Shown: piece by piece, positions 46,204-56,549 of the stretch
Position numbering within the stretch: the first letter of the stretch is position 1
Layout of the letters: each line of letters begins with the position of its first letter
From: Pantanalinema sp. GBBB05
GTDB lineage: Bacteria > Cyanobacteriota > Cyanobacteriia > Leptolyngbyales > Leptolyngbyaceae
Direction of reading: 5' to 3'
Assembly (NCBI GenBank): GCA_016743235.1
Contig: VRZD01000003.1
Location: forward strand, 186,001 to 250,000
Length of the DNA stretch: 64,000 bases
Position numbers and translations under genes: made by a program
The notes under the pieces: model-generated
Database searches by the model: none
The model's input: the letters and a program-made list of their open reading frames with translations, nothing else
Told to the model about the DNA's origin: nothing

Positions 46204-47739
46204 CTACAGGATTAAATCCAAGGTATCGGTCGTTTGCGATGTCACCATGACAGGATCCTGATAGAGGGGAACCGTAAAGGTCACTGTTGAGCCTAGTCCT
46301 TCCCCCATACTGTAGAAGTTCACAACTCCACCCATCGCTTCTACCAGTTTTTGGGAAATCGCTAAGCCTAACCCTGTGCCCCCGTACTGCCGGGTGCGGG
46401 ACCCATCCACCTGGCTAAAGGATTGAAACAACTTATCTTGCTTGTCCAGCGATACGCCAATGCCTGTATCTGCCACCCGAACTCGCACAATACCAGGGCA
46501 CTCCTGGCTTTGAACCACCAATTTCTTTTTGATAATTTCAACCCCGATCGTCACCCCACCTTCATGCGTGAATTTAATTGCATTACCCACCAAGTTCAGC
46601 ATCACTTGCAGCAAGCGCTGATAGTTGCCGTACAGGATAATCTCATCATCTGTCGGGGGCTTTTGGATCTCAAAACTGAGCCTCTTCTGCTGGACCTGTG
46701 CCCGAGTTGAATTCTCGACGCGATCGAGCAATTCATCTAACTTGACCGGACTCAGCTCAATCTGGAGTTTACCAGCTTCAATTTTGGCAAGATCCAAAAT
46801 ATCGTTAATAATATTCAACAAGTGCAAGGCACAATCATAAGCACCTCGGATAAACTCAGTTTGCTCCTCCGGGTCATCTGCCATCCCATCAATAATCAGC
46901 TTGAGAAAGCCGATCATGCCATTCAGCGGCGTTCGAATTTCGTGGGAGGTATTCGCCAGAAATTCGCTTTTCAGCCGAGAGGCTTCCTCCGCTTGACAGC
47001 GGGCTTCTTCTAGCTCCCGATGCTTCTGTAAAAAATTACTGTTGGCTCGTTGCAGTTCCGCTGCTAACGATTGACTCGCCGCAATTAAATTCGCATGGGC
47101 GATCGCCGTTCCTACCTGATCCGCTAATTCATGCACAAACTCCAGTTCTTCAGAGAGCCAAGGACGCGATGGTTGATCCTGAAAGAGAATCATTAAGCCG
47201 TTGGGCGTGTCTTGATGGCAGGTCGCGACAATCAGGGCTGGCTGCTGGCAGAAATCTCGCAGTTTTGGCACTGCTAGTTCAACTTTGGCTTGATTGTCTT
47301 GCTCTACCACCTTGGGAGCGCTACTAGGCAATGGTTCGATACAGATAGGGTTTAAATCCGCGATCGCTTGATGTAGCTCTGGTTCTTCACCGATCCAAAA
47401 CTTCAGTTCCAACATGGAAGGCAGCGGTTCCTGGCAATACTCAGCGACGACCTTCACTGTGGGAGCATCTGGTTCATAGGCACAGACAATACAGCGACTG
47501 GCACTTAGGGCTTTACCCAGTCCTTCAACGGTTTGTTGCCAAATCGTCGGTAAATCAAGCGTACGCCGGATATTCCAGGCAATTTGGTTCAATAGTTTTA
47601 AGTAGCGATCGGAACTAGGGGCAGCCGCCAACCGATCACTGTCATTGACTAACTCGGCTGAACGCTCTCGCCGAGAGTTCTGCTCAGAGTTAGACTCTAA
47701 ACCTGTGGGCAAGGGACGATGGAAATCAGAAGAAACCAT
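46204..47739 (-). CDS. GAF-domain sensor histidine kinase
   Basis: A kinase of about 511 residues from the ATG at 47739 (the frame opens at a TTG at 47751). A GAF domain (about 55-215) precedes a coiled coil (about 220-260), HisKA with NTSHEIRTPLNGMIG (His near 267), and HATPase_c with NLVGNAIKFTHEGG (N box), VADTGIGV (G1) and GGTGLGLAISQKLVEAMGG (G2). There is no receiver domain and no adjacent response regulator. It is probably cytoplasmic, since no membrane helix is seen. Confidence 0.9.
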   Translation of the reverse strand: MVSSDFHRPLPTGLESNSEQNSRRERSAELVNDSDRLAAAPSSDRYLKLLNQIAWNIRRTLDLPTIWQQTVEGLGKALSASRCIVCAYEPDAPTVKVVAEYCQEPLPSMLELKFWIGEEPELHQAIADLNPICIEPLPSSAPKVVEQDNQAKVELAVPKLRDFCQQPALIVATCHQDTPNGLMILFQDQPSRPWLSEELEFVHELADQVGTAIAHANLIAASQSLAAELQRANSNFLQKHRELEEARCQAEEASRLKSEFLANTSHEIRTPLNGMIGFLKLIIDGMADDPEEQTEFIRGAYDCALHLLNIINDILDLAKIEAGKLQIELSPVKLDELLDRVENSTRAQVQQKRLSFEIQKPPTDDEIILYGNYQRLLQVMLNLVGNAIKFTHEGGVTIGVEIIKKKLVVQSQECPGIVRVRVADTGIGVSLDKQDKLFQSFSQVDGSRTRQYGGTGLGLAISQKLVEAMGGVVNFYSMGEGLGSTVTFTVPLYQDPVMVTSQTTDTLDLIL

Positions 47740-47772
47740 TACACATTGCAACTGCGGGTTAGAACATTGACC

Positions 47773-48009
47773 CTAGTCGTTCCATTCACCTCGGGGTGGA
47801 ACGGGAGGGTTACGCTGAAGATCACGAGTCAGTTCATCGTCTCGACGCATCTCATTTCTGAGCCACTGACGGACAGCAACTTCAATCACTTTACCGGGAT
47901 CATTGGTGAGATGTTTGATTTGTGCCAGTAGATCCGAGTCGATATGAATAGAAAGTTCAATTTTTTCAGAGGTGGCAGGGGAGTGGACAAGCGGCTCATT
48001 CATAATCAC
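47773..48009 (-). CDS. CopG-like ribbon-helix-helix protein
   Basis: The 78-residue protein has a beta strand then two helices (EKIELSIHIDSDLLAQIKHL; GKVIEVAVRQWLRNEMR) as in ribbon-helix-helix antitoxins, and ends with NPPVPPRGEWND, a tail that recurs in a cyanobacterial family. M3 at 48003 is an alternative start. No toxin gene is beside it. It may be a single-gene regulator or an antitoxin whose partner lies elsewhere. Confidence 0.7.
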   Translation of the reverse strand: MIMNEPLVHSPATSEKIELSIHIDSDLLAQIKHLTNDPGKVIEVAVRQWLRNEMRRDDELTRDLQRNPPVPPRGEWND

Positions 48010-48403
48010 AGTTTTAAGAGAGGCAGATGGACAAAGAAACTGGGTAGATTATCCCCTATACTGCTGGTTCCCAGGGATACGATCGTAGATGCGGTACATC
48101 TCGCTAGTGCTGGCAGATACTACCAAGTCTAAGTGACGCTGTCCTGTACTCCCGCTATTAATTTTACTAATCTAGCTTCACACGTCTATCAAAACATTTA
48201 ACAGAGGGGGAGAGTTCATTCGCACCATATTGCCCGTTGGGAAAGCATTACAATACTTAAAGGTAAGTATTCTTGCTAACCCCAATCGCCCCGATCGTTC
48301 CCTAAGGGTAGGGAACTATATATTGATAGGGTACTTTAAGTTCAAGATCTGCCCAAAAAATTGAGCCATTTTGTTTAGCTTTGTTAGCTGAGTGAGCCAC
48401 TGT
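48010..48403. other. Intergenic region upstream of lepA
   Basis: The 394 bases between the ribbon-helix-helix gene and lepA hold no supported gene or repeat. It must include divergent promoters. Confidence 0.5.
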
Positions 48404-50215
48404 ATGACTGAGGTGCCCGTTTCCCGAATTCGGAATTTTTCCATCATTGCCCATATTGATCATGGCAAGTCCACCCTAGCAGACCGATTACTGCAAGTCA
48501 CTGGGACAGTCCAGGCGCGGGAGATGAAAGAACAGTTCCTCGACAATATGGAACTGGAGCGAGAACGGGGCATTACGATTAAACTACAAGCGGCTCGGAT
48601 GAACTACACCGCTCTTGATGGGGAAAAGTATGTCCTCAACCTGATCGACACCCCAGGACACGTAGATTTTTCTTATGAGGTCTCCCGATCGCTGGCAGCT
48701 TGTGAAGGAGCACTGCTCGTAGTGGATGCCTCCCAAGGTGTAGAAGCCCAAACCCTTGCCAACGTTTACCTAGCGCTGGAACATGACCTAGAAATTATTC
48801 CAGTGCTCAACAAAATTGACTTGCCAGGAGCAGAACCCGATCGCGTCAAGCAAGAGATCGAAGATATTGTTGGGCTGGATTGTAGCCAAGCCATTATGGC
48901 TTCGGCAAAAGAGGGGATTGGGGTGAATGAGATTCTTGAATCGATCGTTCATCTGGTGCCACCCCCTAGCGATACGGTTGACCAACCCTTACGCGCCTTA
49001 ATCTTCGATAGTTACTACGATCCCTATCGGGGGGTAATCGTGTACTTCCGGGTGATGGATGGCACCGTGAAGAAGGGCGATCGAGTGCGCCTGATGGCAT
49101 CAGGAAAAGAATACGAGATTGACGAATTGGGCGTATTGTCTCCGAATCAAGTCCAAGTGAATGATCTGCATGCGGGGGAAGTGGGCTATCTCGCCGCCGC
49201 GATTAAAGCGGTCGAAGATGCTCGGGTTGGCGACACCATTACCCTGGCAGCAGCTCCTGCTCCTGCTCCTCTGCCCGGTTATGTCGAAGCCAAACCGATG
49301 GTGTTCTGTGGTTTGTTCCCGACCGATGCCGATCAGTTTGAAGACCTCCGAGAAGCCTTGGAGAAGCTCAAGTTAAGCGATGCCGCCTTAAACTATGAGC
49401 CGGAAACCTCTAGTGCAATGGGCTTTGGCTTCCGGTGCGGCTTCTTGGGCTTGTTGCACATGGAAATTGTGCAGGAACGCTTAGAACGGGAATACAACCT
49501 GGATCTGATTACCACTGCCCCCTCCGTGGTCTATCGCGTCACGTTAATTAAAGACGGGGAAGTGATTTATATCGAGAATCCCAGTAAACTGCCAGAACCA
49601 CAGCATCGCGAGAAGATTGAAGAGCCTTACGTGCAAGTGGATATGATCACGCCGAAGGAATTTGTCGGCACCCTGACGGAACTGTGTCAGAACCGTCGGG
49701 GCGTGTTCAAGGACATGAAATATCTCACCCCAGAGCGGACGACGTTGATCTACGAGTTACCTCTGGCAGAGGTGGCAACAGACTTTTTCGACCAAATGAA
49801 GTCTCGCACTCGGGGCTACGCCAGTATGGAATATCAATTGATTGGCTACCGAGAAAATCCGTTAGTCAAGCTGGATATTCTGATTAACGGGGATCCGGTT
49901 GATCCACTTTCCACGATCGTGCATCGGGATAAAGCCTATGGGGTCGGGCGGGCACTCACCGAGAAATTGAAGGAATTGATTCCTCGCCACCAATTTAAGA
50001 TTCCGATTCAGGCGGCGATCGGCAGCAAAGTCATTGCCAGCGAACATATTCCAGCTCTCCGCAAAGATGTGTTAGCCAAATGTTACGGGGGTGATATTTC
50101 GCGGAAAAAGAAACTATTGCAAAAGCAAGCCAAAGGTAAAAAGCGGATGAAGGCGATCGGCACCGTTGATGTGCCTCAAGAAGCGTTTATGGCAGTCTTG
50201 CGTCTAGAACAGTAG
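48404..50215 (+). CDS. lepA: Elongation factor 4 (LepA)
   Basis: LepA is a ribosome-binding translational GTPase that acts during initiation and on stalled ribosomes. The ATG at 48404 gives 603 residues, typical of the family; the frame also opens at a GTG at 48392. Visible motifs are [15 protein letters not shown] (G1), RGITIKLQ (G2), DTPGHVDF (G3) and NKIDLPGA (G4). The C-terminus has the LepA-specific basic domain ending in [22 protein letters not shown]. It is a single gene. Confidence 0.97.
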   Translation: MTEVPVSRIRNFSIIAHIDHGKSTLADRLLQVTGTVQAREMKEQFLDNMELERERGITIKLQAARMNYTALDGEKYVLNLIDTPGHVDFSYEVSRSLAACEGALLVVDASQGVEAQTLANVYLALEHDLEIIPVLNKIDLPGAEPDRVKQEIEDIVGLDCSQAIMASAKEGIGVNEILESIVHLVPPPSDTVDQPLRALIFDSYYDPYRGVIVYFRVMDGTVKKGDRVRLMASGKEYEIDELGVLSPNQVQVNDLHAGEVGYLAAAIKAVEDARVGDTITLAAAPAPAPLPGYVEAKPMVFCGLFPTDADQFEDLREALEKLKLSDAALNYEPETSSAMGFGFRCGFLGLLHMEIVQERLEREYNLDLITTAPSVVYRVTLIKDGEVIYIENPSKLPEPQHREKIEEPYVQVDMITPKEFVGTLTELCQNRRGVFKDMKYLTPERTTLIYELPLAEVATDFFDQMKSRTRGYASMEYQLIGYRENPLVKLDILINGDPVDPLSTIVHRDKAYGVGRALTEKLKELIPRHQFKIPIQAAIGSKVIASEHIPALRKDVLAKCYGGDISRKKKLLQKQAKGKKRMKAIGTVDVPQEAFMAVLRLEQ

Positions 50216-50451
50216 GGGTTTTGTCTTCCGTAGTTCTACCAATCTTTAACTTTAAAAAATTAAGTTTTGGTAAACTGCGGAGCAGAGAGCTTTAGACTAC
50301 CTCAGCTCTTGGTTTAGCTTATACCTGGGTCATCGCCTGGTTAATAGCACTTCGGTTGTAATTCTCGGTTGATTGCGTTACCAATCTCAATAAGTCGGTC
50401 AGACGCATCATTGCTCAACTGAATTATCCACCCTATTCGGTTACCCCTAAC

Positions 50452-51417
50452 ATGAGAATTTTAGTTACAGGCGGCGCAGGTTTTATTGGCTCCCATTTAA
50501 TCGATCGCTTGATGCTGGAAGGACATGAAGTCGTCTGCTTAGACAACTTTTACACTGGACATAAGCGAAATGTCCTGAAGTGGTTAGATCATCCCTACTT
50601 CGAACTCATTCGACATGATATTACTGAACCTATTCGGTTAGAAGTGGATCAGATCTATCACCTAGCCTGTCCAGCGTCGCCAGTGCATTATCAGTACAAT
50701 CCGGTTAAGACGATTAAAACCAACGTAATCGGCACTCTGAATATGTTAGGGCTAGCCAAGCGGGTCAAAGCGAGATTCCTGCTAGCTTCCACCTCAGAAG
50801 TCTATGGCGACCCCGAAATTCATCCCCAGCCTGAGGAATATCGGGGCAATGTCAACACGATCGGAATTCGCAGTTGTTACGACGAAGGCAAGCGGGTCGC
50901 CGAGACGTTAGCCTTCGACTATCATCGCCAGAACAATGTGGATATTCGAGTCGCGCGGATCTTCAATACCTACGGTCCTCGGATGCAAGAAAACGACGGT
51001 CGGGTCGTCAGTAACTTTATTGTGCAGGCACTGCAAGGCATCCCTCTAACCGTGTATGGGGATGGGTCGCAAACCCGGAGCTTCTGCTATGTATCCGATC
51101 TAGTAGACGGACTGATGCGGTTGATGAACGGCGATCATTTAGGTCCCGTCAATTTAGGTAATCCTGGGGAGTATACGATTTTGGAATTAGCGCAAGTGAT
51201 TCAGGCGATGGTCAATCCTGAAGTACAAGTGCGATTCAAACCTTTACCCCAAGATGACCCGAAACGGCGGCAACCCGATATCACTAGAGCCCGAGAATGG
51301 CTGGGTTGGGAACCGACTGTACCCCTGAAAGACGGCCTAGAGCGGACGATCGCAGACTTTCAGTCCCGTTTAAGTAGCGCCGACGCTACACCCACCGATC
51401 GTGTCAATTCTTATTAA
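50452..51417 (+). CDS. UDP-glucuronate decarboxylase (UDP-xylose synthase) type SDR enzyme
   Basis: The 321-residue NAD-dependent SDR has [10 protein letters not shown] at the N-terminus (NAD), the CPASPVHYQ loop, YDEGKRVAE with the catalytic Tyr and Lys, and [10 protein letters not shown]. This set is closest to UDP-glucuronate decarboxylases, which make UDP-xylose from UDP-glucuronate. UDP-glucose 6-dehydrogenase, which supplies that substrate, is the next gene 167 bases downstream on the same strand. Together they would provide UDP-xylose for cell-surface glycans. A decarboxylase rather than a simple epimerase is supported by the family sequence but not directly proved. Confidence 0.88.
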   Translation: MRILVTGGAGFIGSHLIDRLMLEGHEVVCLDNFYTGHKRNVLKWLDHPYFELIRHDITEPIRLEVDQIYHLACPASPVHYQYNPVKTIKTNVIGTLNMLGLAKRVKARFLLASTSEVYGDPEIHPQPEEYRGNVNTIGIRSCYDEGKRVAETLAFDYHRQNNVDIRVARIFNTYGPRMQENDGRVVSNFIVQALQGIPLTVYGDGSQTRSFCYVSDLVDGLMRLMNGDHLGPVNLGNPGEYTILELAQVIQAMVNPEVQVRFKPLPQDDPKRRQPDITRAREWLGWEPTVPLKDGLERTIADFQSRLSSADATPTDRVNSY

Positions 51418-51584
51418 CATCACGGCAACTGCCTGATTTCGATCGCCAAGCTGAGGATCCACCTGTAAGTAGGGGTTCTGTCACTCAAACAATTCAGTCA
51501 GAATAGCTTGGATTAAGTTGAGTCCTGGTTCTGGTTGCATCATTGCCGTCCCATCACTATTGAGGTTTTTGAGAGGATTACCAC

Positions 51585-52997
51585 ATGCGTGTTTGTGTCA
51601 TTGGTACTGGGTATGTCGGGTTAGTCACTGGTGCTTGCCTTGCCCACACAGGTCATCATGTCATCTGTGTAGACAATAACGAAGAAAAAGTAAAGCTGAT
51701 GAAAGCCGGTCAGTCACCGATTTTTGAACCGGGACTATCCGAAATTTTGCAAGCCGCTATTCGTTCCGGCAACATTGAGTTCACCACCGATCTAGCAGCC
51801 GGAGTGAGCCACGGCCAGATTTTATTTATTGCCGTCGGCACACCCGCATTACCTACAGGCGAAAGTGATACTCGCTACGTAGAAGCTGTAGCCCGTGGCA
51901 TCGGGTCTCATTTAGATAGGGAATATAAGGTAATTGTGAACAAATCGACTGTACCGATCGGGTCAGGCGATTGGGTCAGAATGCTGGTTCTGGATGGCTA
52001 TGCTGAGCGCGAAGGAGTTTCAGCGATTCCAGTCATGGCTGGTATGGGTAACGGAGAGGTTGCCACTCTGAGTAGAGCGTTACCATCAGAGCCAGCATTT
52101 GATGTCGTTAGCAATCCGGAATTTCTCCGGGAAGGCGCCGCTATCTATGACACCTTCAATCCCGATCGCATTGTGCTAGGCAGTAACAGTCCCCAAGCGA
52201 TTGCCCTAATGCAAGAACTCTATGCCCCGATCGTCGAGCGGCAGTTTGGAGAAGATCGATCGCTGCCGCCTGTCCCGGTGCTAGTCACGGATTTGAGTTC
52301 AGCCGAGATGATCAAGTATGCCGCGAACGCATTTCTAGCCACTAAAATCAGTTTCATTAACGAAGTGGCTAACATTTGCGATCGAGTGGGAGCGGATGTG
52401 GTGCAGGTAGCAAAGGGCATCGGGTTGGATTCCCGAGTCGGCAGCAAGTTCCTGCAAGCTGGCATCGGTTGGGGTGGTTCCTGCTTCCCCAAAGATGTAT
52501 CGGCATTAATTCATACAGCCGACGATTACGGCTACGAAGCCCAATTGCTCAAGGCAGCCGTGCAGGTCAACCAACGGCAACGGCTGATTGTGGTGGAAAA
52601 ACTCCAACAAGTCCTCAAGATCCTGAAGGGGAAAACGGTTGGCTTGCTGGGACTAACCTTTAAGCCAGATACTGATGATCTGCGCGACGCACCAGCCTTA
52701 ACGATGATTGAACATTTGACCCGGTTGGGCAGCAGAGTCAAAGCCTATGATCCCTTGGTTTCTCAAACCGGAGTACGGCATGGCTTATCCAACGTCATTG
52801 TAGAAACTGACCCCGATCGGCTAGCCGATGGGTGCGATGCCCTGGTATTAGTGACAGATTGGCAGGAATTCCGGACGCTAGATTACGTCCAGATGGCAAA
52901 ACTCATGCATACGCCTGTGATGATTGATGGACGGAATTTCTTAGATCAGGAAGTTCTGGAACAGGCCGGATTTCGCTATGTTGGCGTTGGTCGTTAA
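51585..52997 (+). CDS. ugd: UDP-glucose 6-dehydrogenase
   Basis: The enzyme oxidises UDP-glucose twice to UDP-glucuronate with NAD+. The 470-residue protein has the N-terminal GTGYVGLVTGACLA, VGTPALP and the active-site KSTVPIGSGD, the catalytic cysteine in GGSCFPKDVSALIH, and GLTFKPDTDDLRDAPA in the C-terminal domain. Length and motifs are complete. It continues the UDP-xylose pair with the upstream decarboxylase. A symmetric hairpin at 53015-53048 separates it from the convergent exbD. Confidence 0.96.
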   Translation: MRVCVIGTGYVGLVTGACLAHTGHHVICVDNNEEKVKLMKAGQSPIFEPGLSEILQAAIRSGNIEFTTDLAAGVSHGQILFIAVGTPALPTGESDTRYVEAVARGIGSHLDREYKVIVNKSTVPIGSGDWVRMLVLDGYAEREGVSAIPVMAGMGNGEVATLSRALPSEPAFDVVSNPEFLREGAAIYDTFNPDRIVLGSNSPQAIALMQELYAPIVERQFGEDRSLPPVPVLVTDLSSAEMIKYAANAFLATKISFINEVANICDRVGADVVQVAKGIGLDSRVGSKFLQAGIGWGGSCFPKDVSALIHTADDYGYEAQLLKAAVQVNQRQRLIVVEKLQQVLKILKGKTVGLLGLTFKPDTDDLRDAPALTMIEHLTRLGSRVKAYDPLVSQTGVRHGLSNVIVETDPDRLADGCDALVLVTDWQEFRTLDYVQMAKLMHTPVMIDGRNFLDQEVLEQAGFRYVGVGR

Positions 52998-53014
52998 GCC
53001 ACTATTAACCGCTG

Positions 53015-53048
53015 TTGAGGGGAGTAAATCGTGATTTACCCCCCTCAA
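53015..53048. terminator. Bidirectional terminator between ugd and exbD
   Basis: TTGAGGGGAGTAAAT and ATTTACCCCCCTCAA form a 15-base stem with one mismatch around a 4-base loop. It lies between convergent stop codons, 18 bases past ugd and 12 bases past exbD. Confidence 0.75.
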
Positions 53049-53060
53049 AATTCGAGGTTT

Positions 53061-53465
53061 TCAAGGTTTTTGGGCGGCGATCGCCAGCTTCACGCCTGGG
53101 ATCATCCGTAATCGATCCATCGTTGCGACCACCCGACCGTAATCCACGCTGGTGTCGGCACTGACAATAACCAGTGCAGCTTGATTGTTGCCCATCAAGG
53201 CTTGAACCCGAGATGGCAAATCTTCCAGTCGGGCAGGTTGACGATTTAAAGCAATTTGTCCCTGGCGATCGATGGTAACAGCAATTCGGCTTTGGGCTTG
53301 CGACTCGGCTGTTGTGGCTTTGGGTAACGTGACTGGTAACCCAGTCGATCGCGTCAGATATAACGATGACATAATGAAAAACGTCAAAATCGCGAAGATC
53401 ACATCGATCATCGGCACGATGTTGATTTGAAACGTCGGTTCAATGTCATCATCAGGTAGACGCAT
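53061..53465 (-). CDS. exbD: ExbD/TolR family biopolymer transport protein
   Basis: The 134-residue protein has one membrane helix near the N-terminus (IVPMIDVIFAILTFFIMSS) with the proton-coupling aspartate, then a periplasmic domain. With ExbB it forms a proton-driven motor that energises outer-membrane transport through TonB. The ATG at 53465 has GAGGAG nine bases upstream; the frame extends to 53489. It overlaps the end of exbB by 14 bases, a sign of translational coupling. No TonB gene is nearby. Confidence 0.92.
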   Translation of the reverse strand: MRLPDDDIEPTFQINIVPMIDVIFAILTFFIMSSLYLTRSTGLPVTLPKATTAESQAQSRIAVTIDRQGQIALNRQPARLEDLPSRVQALMGNNQAALVIVSADTSVDYGRVVATMDRLRMIPGVKLAIAAQKP

Positions 53466-54102
53466 TGTAGGGCACTCCTCGTTGTTCATAATGGCGACGA
53501 TAGAGCAGTTCTAATTGTCCGCCATATTCCTGAATCAACGCCATTTGCCGCCGATATAAGCCCCGAAAAGAATTAGCAAACAGCAGCGTGACGATCGCCA
53601 CAACTAATCCCGCTGCCGTCGAGATTAAAGCTTCACTAATCCCCGCGCTCACTCCGATCGTGTTCCCTCCGCCTAATTCTCCAATCTTCAAGGCCGCAAA
53701 CGAACGAATCAACCCTAACACGGTTCCCAGTAACCCGAGTAAGGGCGAAATACTGATCACCGTGTCAAATACCGTGTTGAACCGTCGTAATAAGGGAATT
53801 TCAGCCTGAGCTGCACTTTCTAACGCCAACCGGAATTCCTCTGGGGTCGCTTGCTCCAGTTCCAAAGCGGCCAGAAAAATTCGGGCGATTGGTAGATCAG
53901 TATGTTGCTCTAGTTTCAGAAATGCTGCTCTAGGACTGCGTTTATATAGTGTTAAGGCTTCCCGCACCACCGGATCCTGTTGCCGCACAACCTGAACCCA
54001 AAACATAACCCGTTCCAAGATCAGCGCTACTGCCAGGAGTGAGAACCCCAGCAGTGGCACCATGACGACACCACCAGCAATAAACAGGTTGACAAACGGC
54101 AT
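53452..54102 (-). CDS. exbB: ExbB/TolQ family motor protein
   Basis: The 216-residue protein has three membrane helices: residues 8-30 (GVVMVPLLGFSLLAVALIL), about 120-145 (VISISPLLGLLGTVLGLI) and about 155-185 (ISEALISTAAGLVVAIVTLL). The latter two carry the MotA/TolQ/ExbB signature. It assembles as a pentamer around ExbD dimers. The gene ends inside exbD and lies 103 bases after the end of the radical-SAM gene on the same strand. Confidence 0.93.
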   Translation of the reverse strand: MPFVNLFIAGGVVMVPLLGFSLLAVALILERVMFWVQVVRQQDPVVREALTLYKRSPRAAFLKLEQHTDLPIARIFLAALELEQATPEEFRLALESAAQAEIPLLRRFNTVFDTVISISPLLGLLGTVLGLIRSFAALKIGELGGGNTIGVSAGISEALISTAAGLVVAIVTLLFANSFRGLYRRQMALIQEYGGQLELLYRRHYEQRGVPYNAST

Positions 54103-54205
54103 GAATCGTTCGAGAGATGAGGGACAGGACGGAAAAATTTCTAACGAAACATCAGGTCAACTTTACACCAACTTTCTCACAGCAGCATCCTACTCACTGC
54201 CCAAA

Positions 54206-55537
54206 TCATTGGTCACGACAAGCCATAATCAATCCCTCCACACCCTCTACAGGCAAAATCGGGATATGGAGTCGATCGCTCAGTTCTGCCACACTCAAAT
54301 CATCTAAGAACTTGGCTTCATCGTGCTTCAGCATGACGGATGGCAGTAGAATCGCATCGCCTAACTCCTGTCCCTCCAGGGCTTGCAGAATATCCTGCCC
54401 CGTAATTAACCCAGTCACGGAAATTTCCTGTCCCCAATACTGGCTCGCGATCGCCACCAGTTGCACATCCAACCCTTTAACCTGATTCAATCTCTGGACG
54501 ATCGGCTGAAAGGCATGTTCCACTGCATTACCCACTACCCAGGTAAAGCGACGGGGTACAGGTAATTGTTTGGGTAACTGGCGAGCCGCTTTCTGAAATG
54601 CAGTCAAAAACTGTTGAATGGAACCGACCCCATTCCCAATTTGGGGATAGTCCTCATAGTGTGACTCGGGCGGTAAGTCCTGTCCAGCAATGAGAAACCA
54701 CTCATCTGCTAACCAGGCAAAGGTTGAACCTAACTGTTGACGAAATTTCGTTTGTAGGGCTTGTACCTGCGTAATTACTTCCTGAGCTTTTTCCGGCGTC
54801 ACAGGGATCAGTTCATCTTCAGCCGGACGAAAGCGGGTCAACCCAACGGGAACCACCGCGACAGAAGCCACAGAGGGCACATCTCCTTGGTGAAACTGGG
54901 ATAGCTCCAATAACGTTTGCGTTAGGTGTGCCCCATCATTAATCCCAGGACACAACACCACCTGAGCATGAATTTGCAGTTGATGGGCTTGGAACCATTG
55001 CAATTGCTCCAAAATTTGCCCAGCTCGAGCATTTTTTAGCAGCCGCGATCGCACCTCTGGTTCGGTTGCATGCACTGAAACGTATAGAGGTGACAATCGC
55101 AGTTGAGCAATTCGTTCCCATTCGCGTTGAGTCAGGTTAGTGAGAGTCAGGTAACTACCGTAGAGAAAGCTCAGCCGATAGTCATCGTCTTTCAAATACA
55201 GCGTCTGTCGCTTACCGGGAGGTTGTTGGTCAATAAAACAAAATGGACAGCGATTATTACATTGGATTAAGCCATCAAATAGCGCGGTCTCAAACTCCAA
55301 TCCCAAATCATCATCGTAATCTTTTTCAATTTCCACGACGTGAGTTTTGCCCGTGGCATCCAGCACTTCCAATTCCAACACTTCATCGGCACAAAGAAAC
55401 TTATAGTCAATTAAATCTCTGGGCTGCTGCCCATTAATCGATACGAGTCGATCGCCCGCTTCAAATCCAATTTCAGCCGCGATCGACTCGGGTAACACGG
55501 CAGTGATTAAGGCTGGACGGATAGAAGATTCGCTCAT
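54206..55537 (-). CDS. TIGR03279 family PDZ/radical-SAM/DUF512 protein
   Basis: The 443-residue protein belongs to a cyanobacterial family with an N-terminal PDZ-like segment (ALITAVLPESIAAEIGFEAGDRLVSI, about 8-33), a radical-SAM cluster site CNNRCPFCFIDQ (near 93-104) with CxxxCxxC spacing, and a DUF512 C-terminus. Its function is unknown. The PDZ fold may place it at a partner. It lies between exbB and uppP on the same strand, 73 bases from the latter. No substrate can be proposed from the sequence. Confidence 0.9.
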   Translation of the reverse strand: MSESSIRPALITAVLPESIAAEIGFEAGDRLVSINGQQPRDLIDYKFLCADEVLELEVLDATGKTHVVEIEKDYDDDLGLEFETALFDGLIQCNNRCPFCFIDQQPPGKRQTLYLKDDDYRLSFLYGSYLTLTNLTQREWERIAQLRLSPLYVSVHATEPEVRSRLLKNARAGQILEQLQWFQAHQLQIHAQVVLCPGINDGAHLTQTLLELSQFHQGDVPSVASVAVVPVGLTRFRPAEDELIPVTPEKAQEVITQVQALQTKFRQQLGSTFAWLADEWFLIAGQDLPPESHYEDYPQIGNGVGSIQQFLTAFQKAARQLPKQLPVPRRFTWVVGNAVEHAFQPIVQRLNQVKGLDVQLVAIASQYWGQEISVTGLITGQDILQALEGQELGDAILLPSVMLKHDEAKFLDDLSVAELSDRLHIPILPVEGVEGLIMACRDQ

Positions 55538-55610
55538 GAAGCCGCGATAGGTAAGGAGTTAGTTAGACTCAGCGTTCGTGATTCGTTAACGCTCAGTCCC
55601 ACCCACTAAC

Positions 55611-56549
55611 TTAACTATTTTTCAGCCCCCCGAGCGCAATTGCTAATAGCAACGTGGCAGCAAATCCTAACCGATACCAGACAAACACCCAGGTACTTTG
55701 ACGCTGTAAGAAGCGCAGCAACCAGGCGATCGCTAGATAGGAAAAAATAAAGCTGGAAACAATGCCAACCAGCAGAGGTACCAAGCTTTCTAAATTTGCA
55801 AACGCTTTACGTGCTTGATACAGGGTGGCGATGGTTAAGGTGGGAATTCCGAGTAGAAAGGAAAATCGAGCGGCGGTTTGGCGTTCCAAGCCTAAAAACA
55901 GCGCGGCGGTTAGCGTAGACCCCGAGCGCGATGCCCCTGGGATTAAAGCCAACATTTGTCCTACCCCAACCAACAATCCGTCTCGAATTTGTAAATCCCG
56001 AAAGCGCCGCTTGCGAGTGCCCACCCGTTCTGCCAATCCTAAAAGTAATGCCATGATGATCGAGGCGATCGCAATCACAGCCGGACTTTCAGGAATCACA
56101 TCCTTAAGCAGAAACCCCACAATCAAGGCTGGTAGAGTCCCTACAGCAATGCCAACTAGAAGTTTCCATTCTTCCTGCTCCCAATCCCGACGACGGAATG
56201 CCACCCATCCCCCTAGCAAAATTTGGCGAATGTCGTTCCAGAAGTACATGACAACCGCAATAACGCTACCAAACTGGATAGCGTCCACAAAATATTTTTG
56301 CTGTGTCCAATGAAAAATATCTCTGAAGATCAGGAGATGTGCCGTACTACTAATCGGCAGAAATTCTGTAATTCCCTGCACAATGCCTAATGTGAAGGCT
56401 TGCAGAATTCCCACCCACAAATTCGGGCTTTCCACTACAGCTTGCGCCTCTGCAATCCCTACTAACGGTTGCATAGCACTCCAACCGACCCACGAATCTA
56501 GCGGGTTCAGCATTAATAATTCCATCCCTTGGCCCCCAATGTATGGCAT
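55611..56549 (-). CDS. uppP: Undecaprenyl-diphosphatase
   Basis: UppP (BacA) dephosphorylates undecaprenyl diphosphate so the lipid carrier can be reused in peptidoglycan and surface polysaccharide synthesis. The 312-residue integral membrane protein has two active-site regions: GITEFLPISSTAHLL and GASRSGSTLTAALFLGL, with several helices between. The start is uncertain; ATGs at 56549, 56525 and 56513 are all in frame and the first 30 residues are not conserved. It heads a likely minus-strand run uppP, TIGR03279, exbB, exbD. Confidence 0.94.
   Translation of the reverse strand: MPYIGGQGMELLMLNPLDSWVGWSAMQPLVGIAEAQAVVESPNLWVGILQAFTLGIVQGITEFLPISSTAHLLIFRDIFHWTQQKYFVDAIQFGSVIAVVMYFWNDIRQILLGGWVAFRRRDWEQEEWKLLVGIAVGTLPALIVGFLLKDVIPESPAVIAIASIIMALLLGLAERVGTRKRRFRDLQIRDGLLVGVGQMLALIPGASRSGSTLTAALFLGLERQTAARFSFLLGIPTLTIATLYQARKAFANLESLVPLLVGIVSSFIFSYLAIAWLLRFLQRQSTWVFVWYRLGFAATLLLAIALGGLKNS

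Noticed and set aside
47773..48009. Toxin-antitoxin pair
   Set aside because: No toxin-sized frame with toxin features is found next to the ribbon-helix-helix gene.
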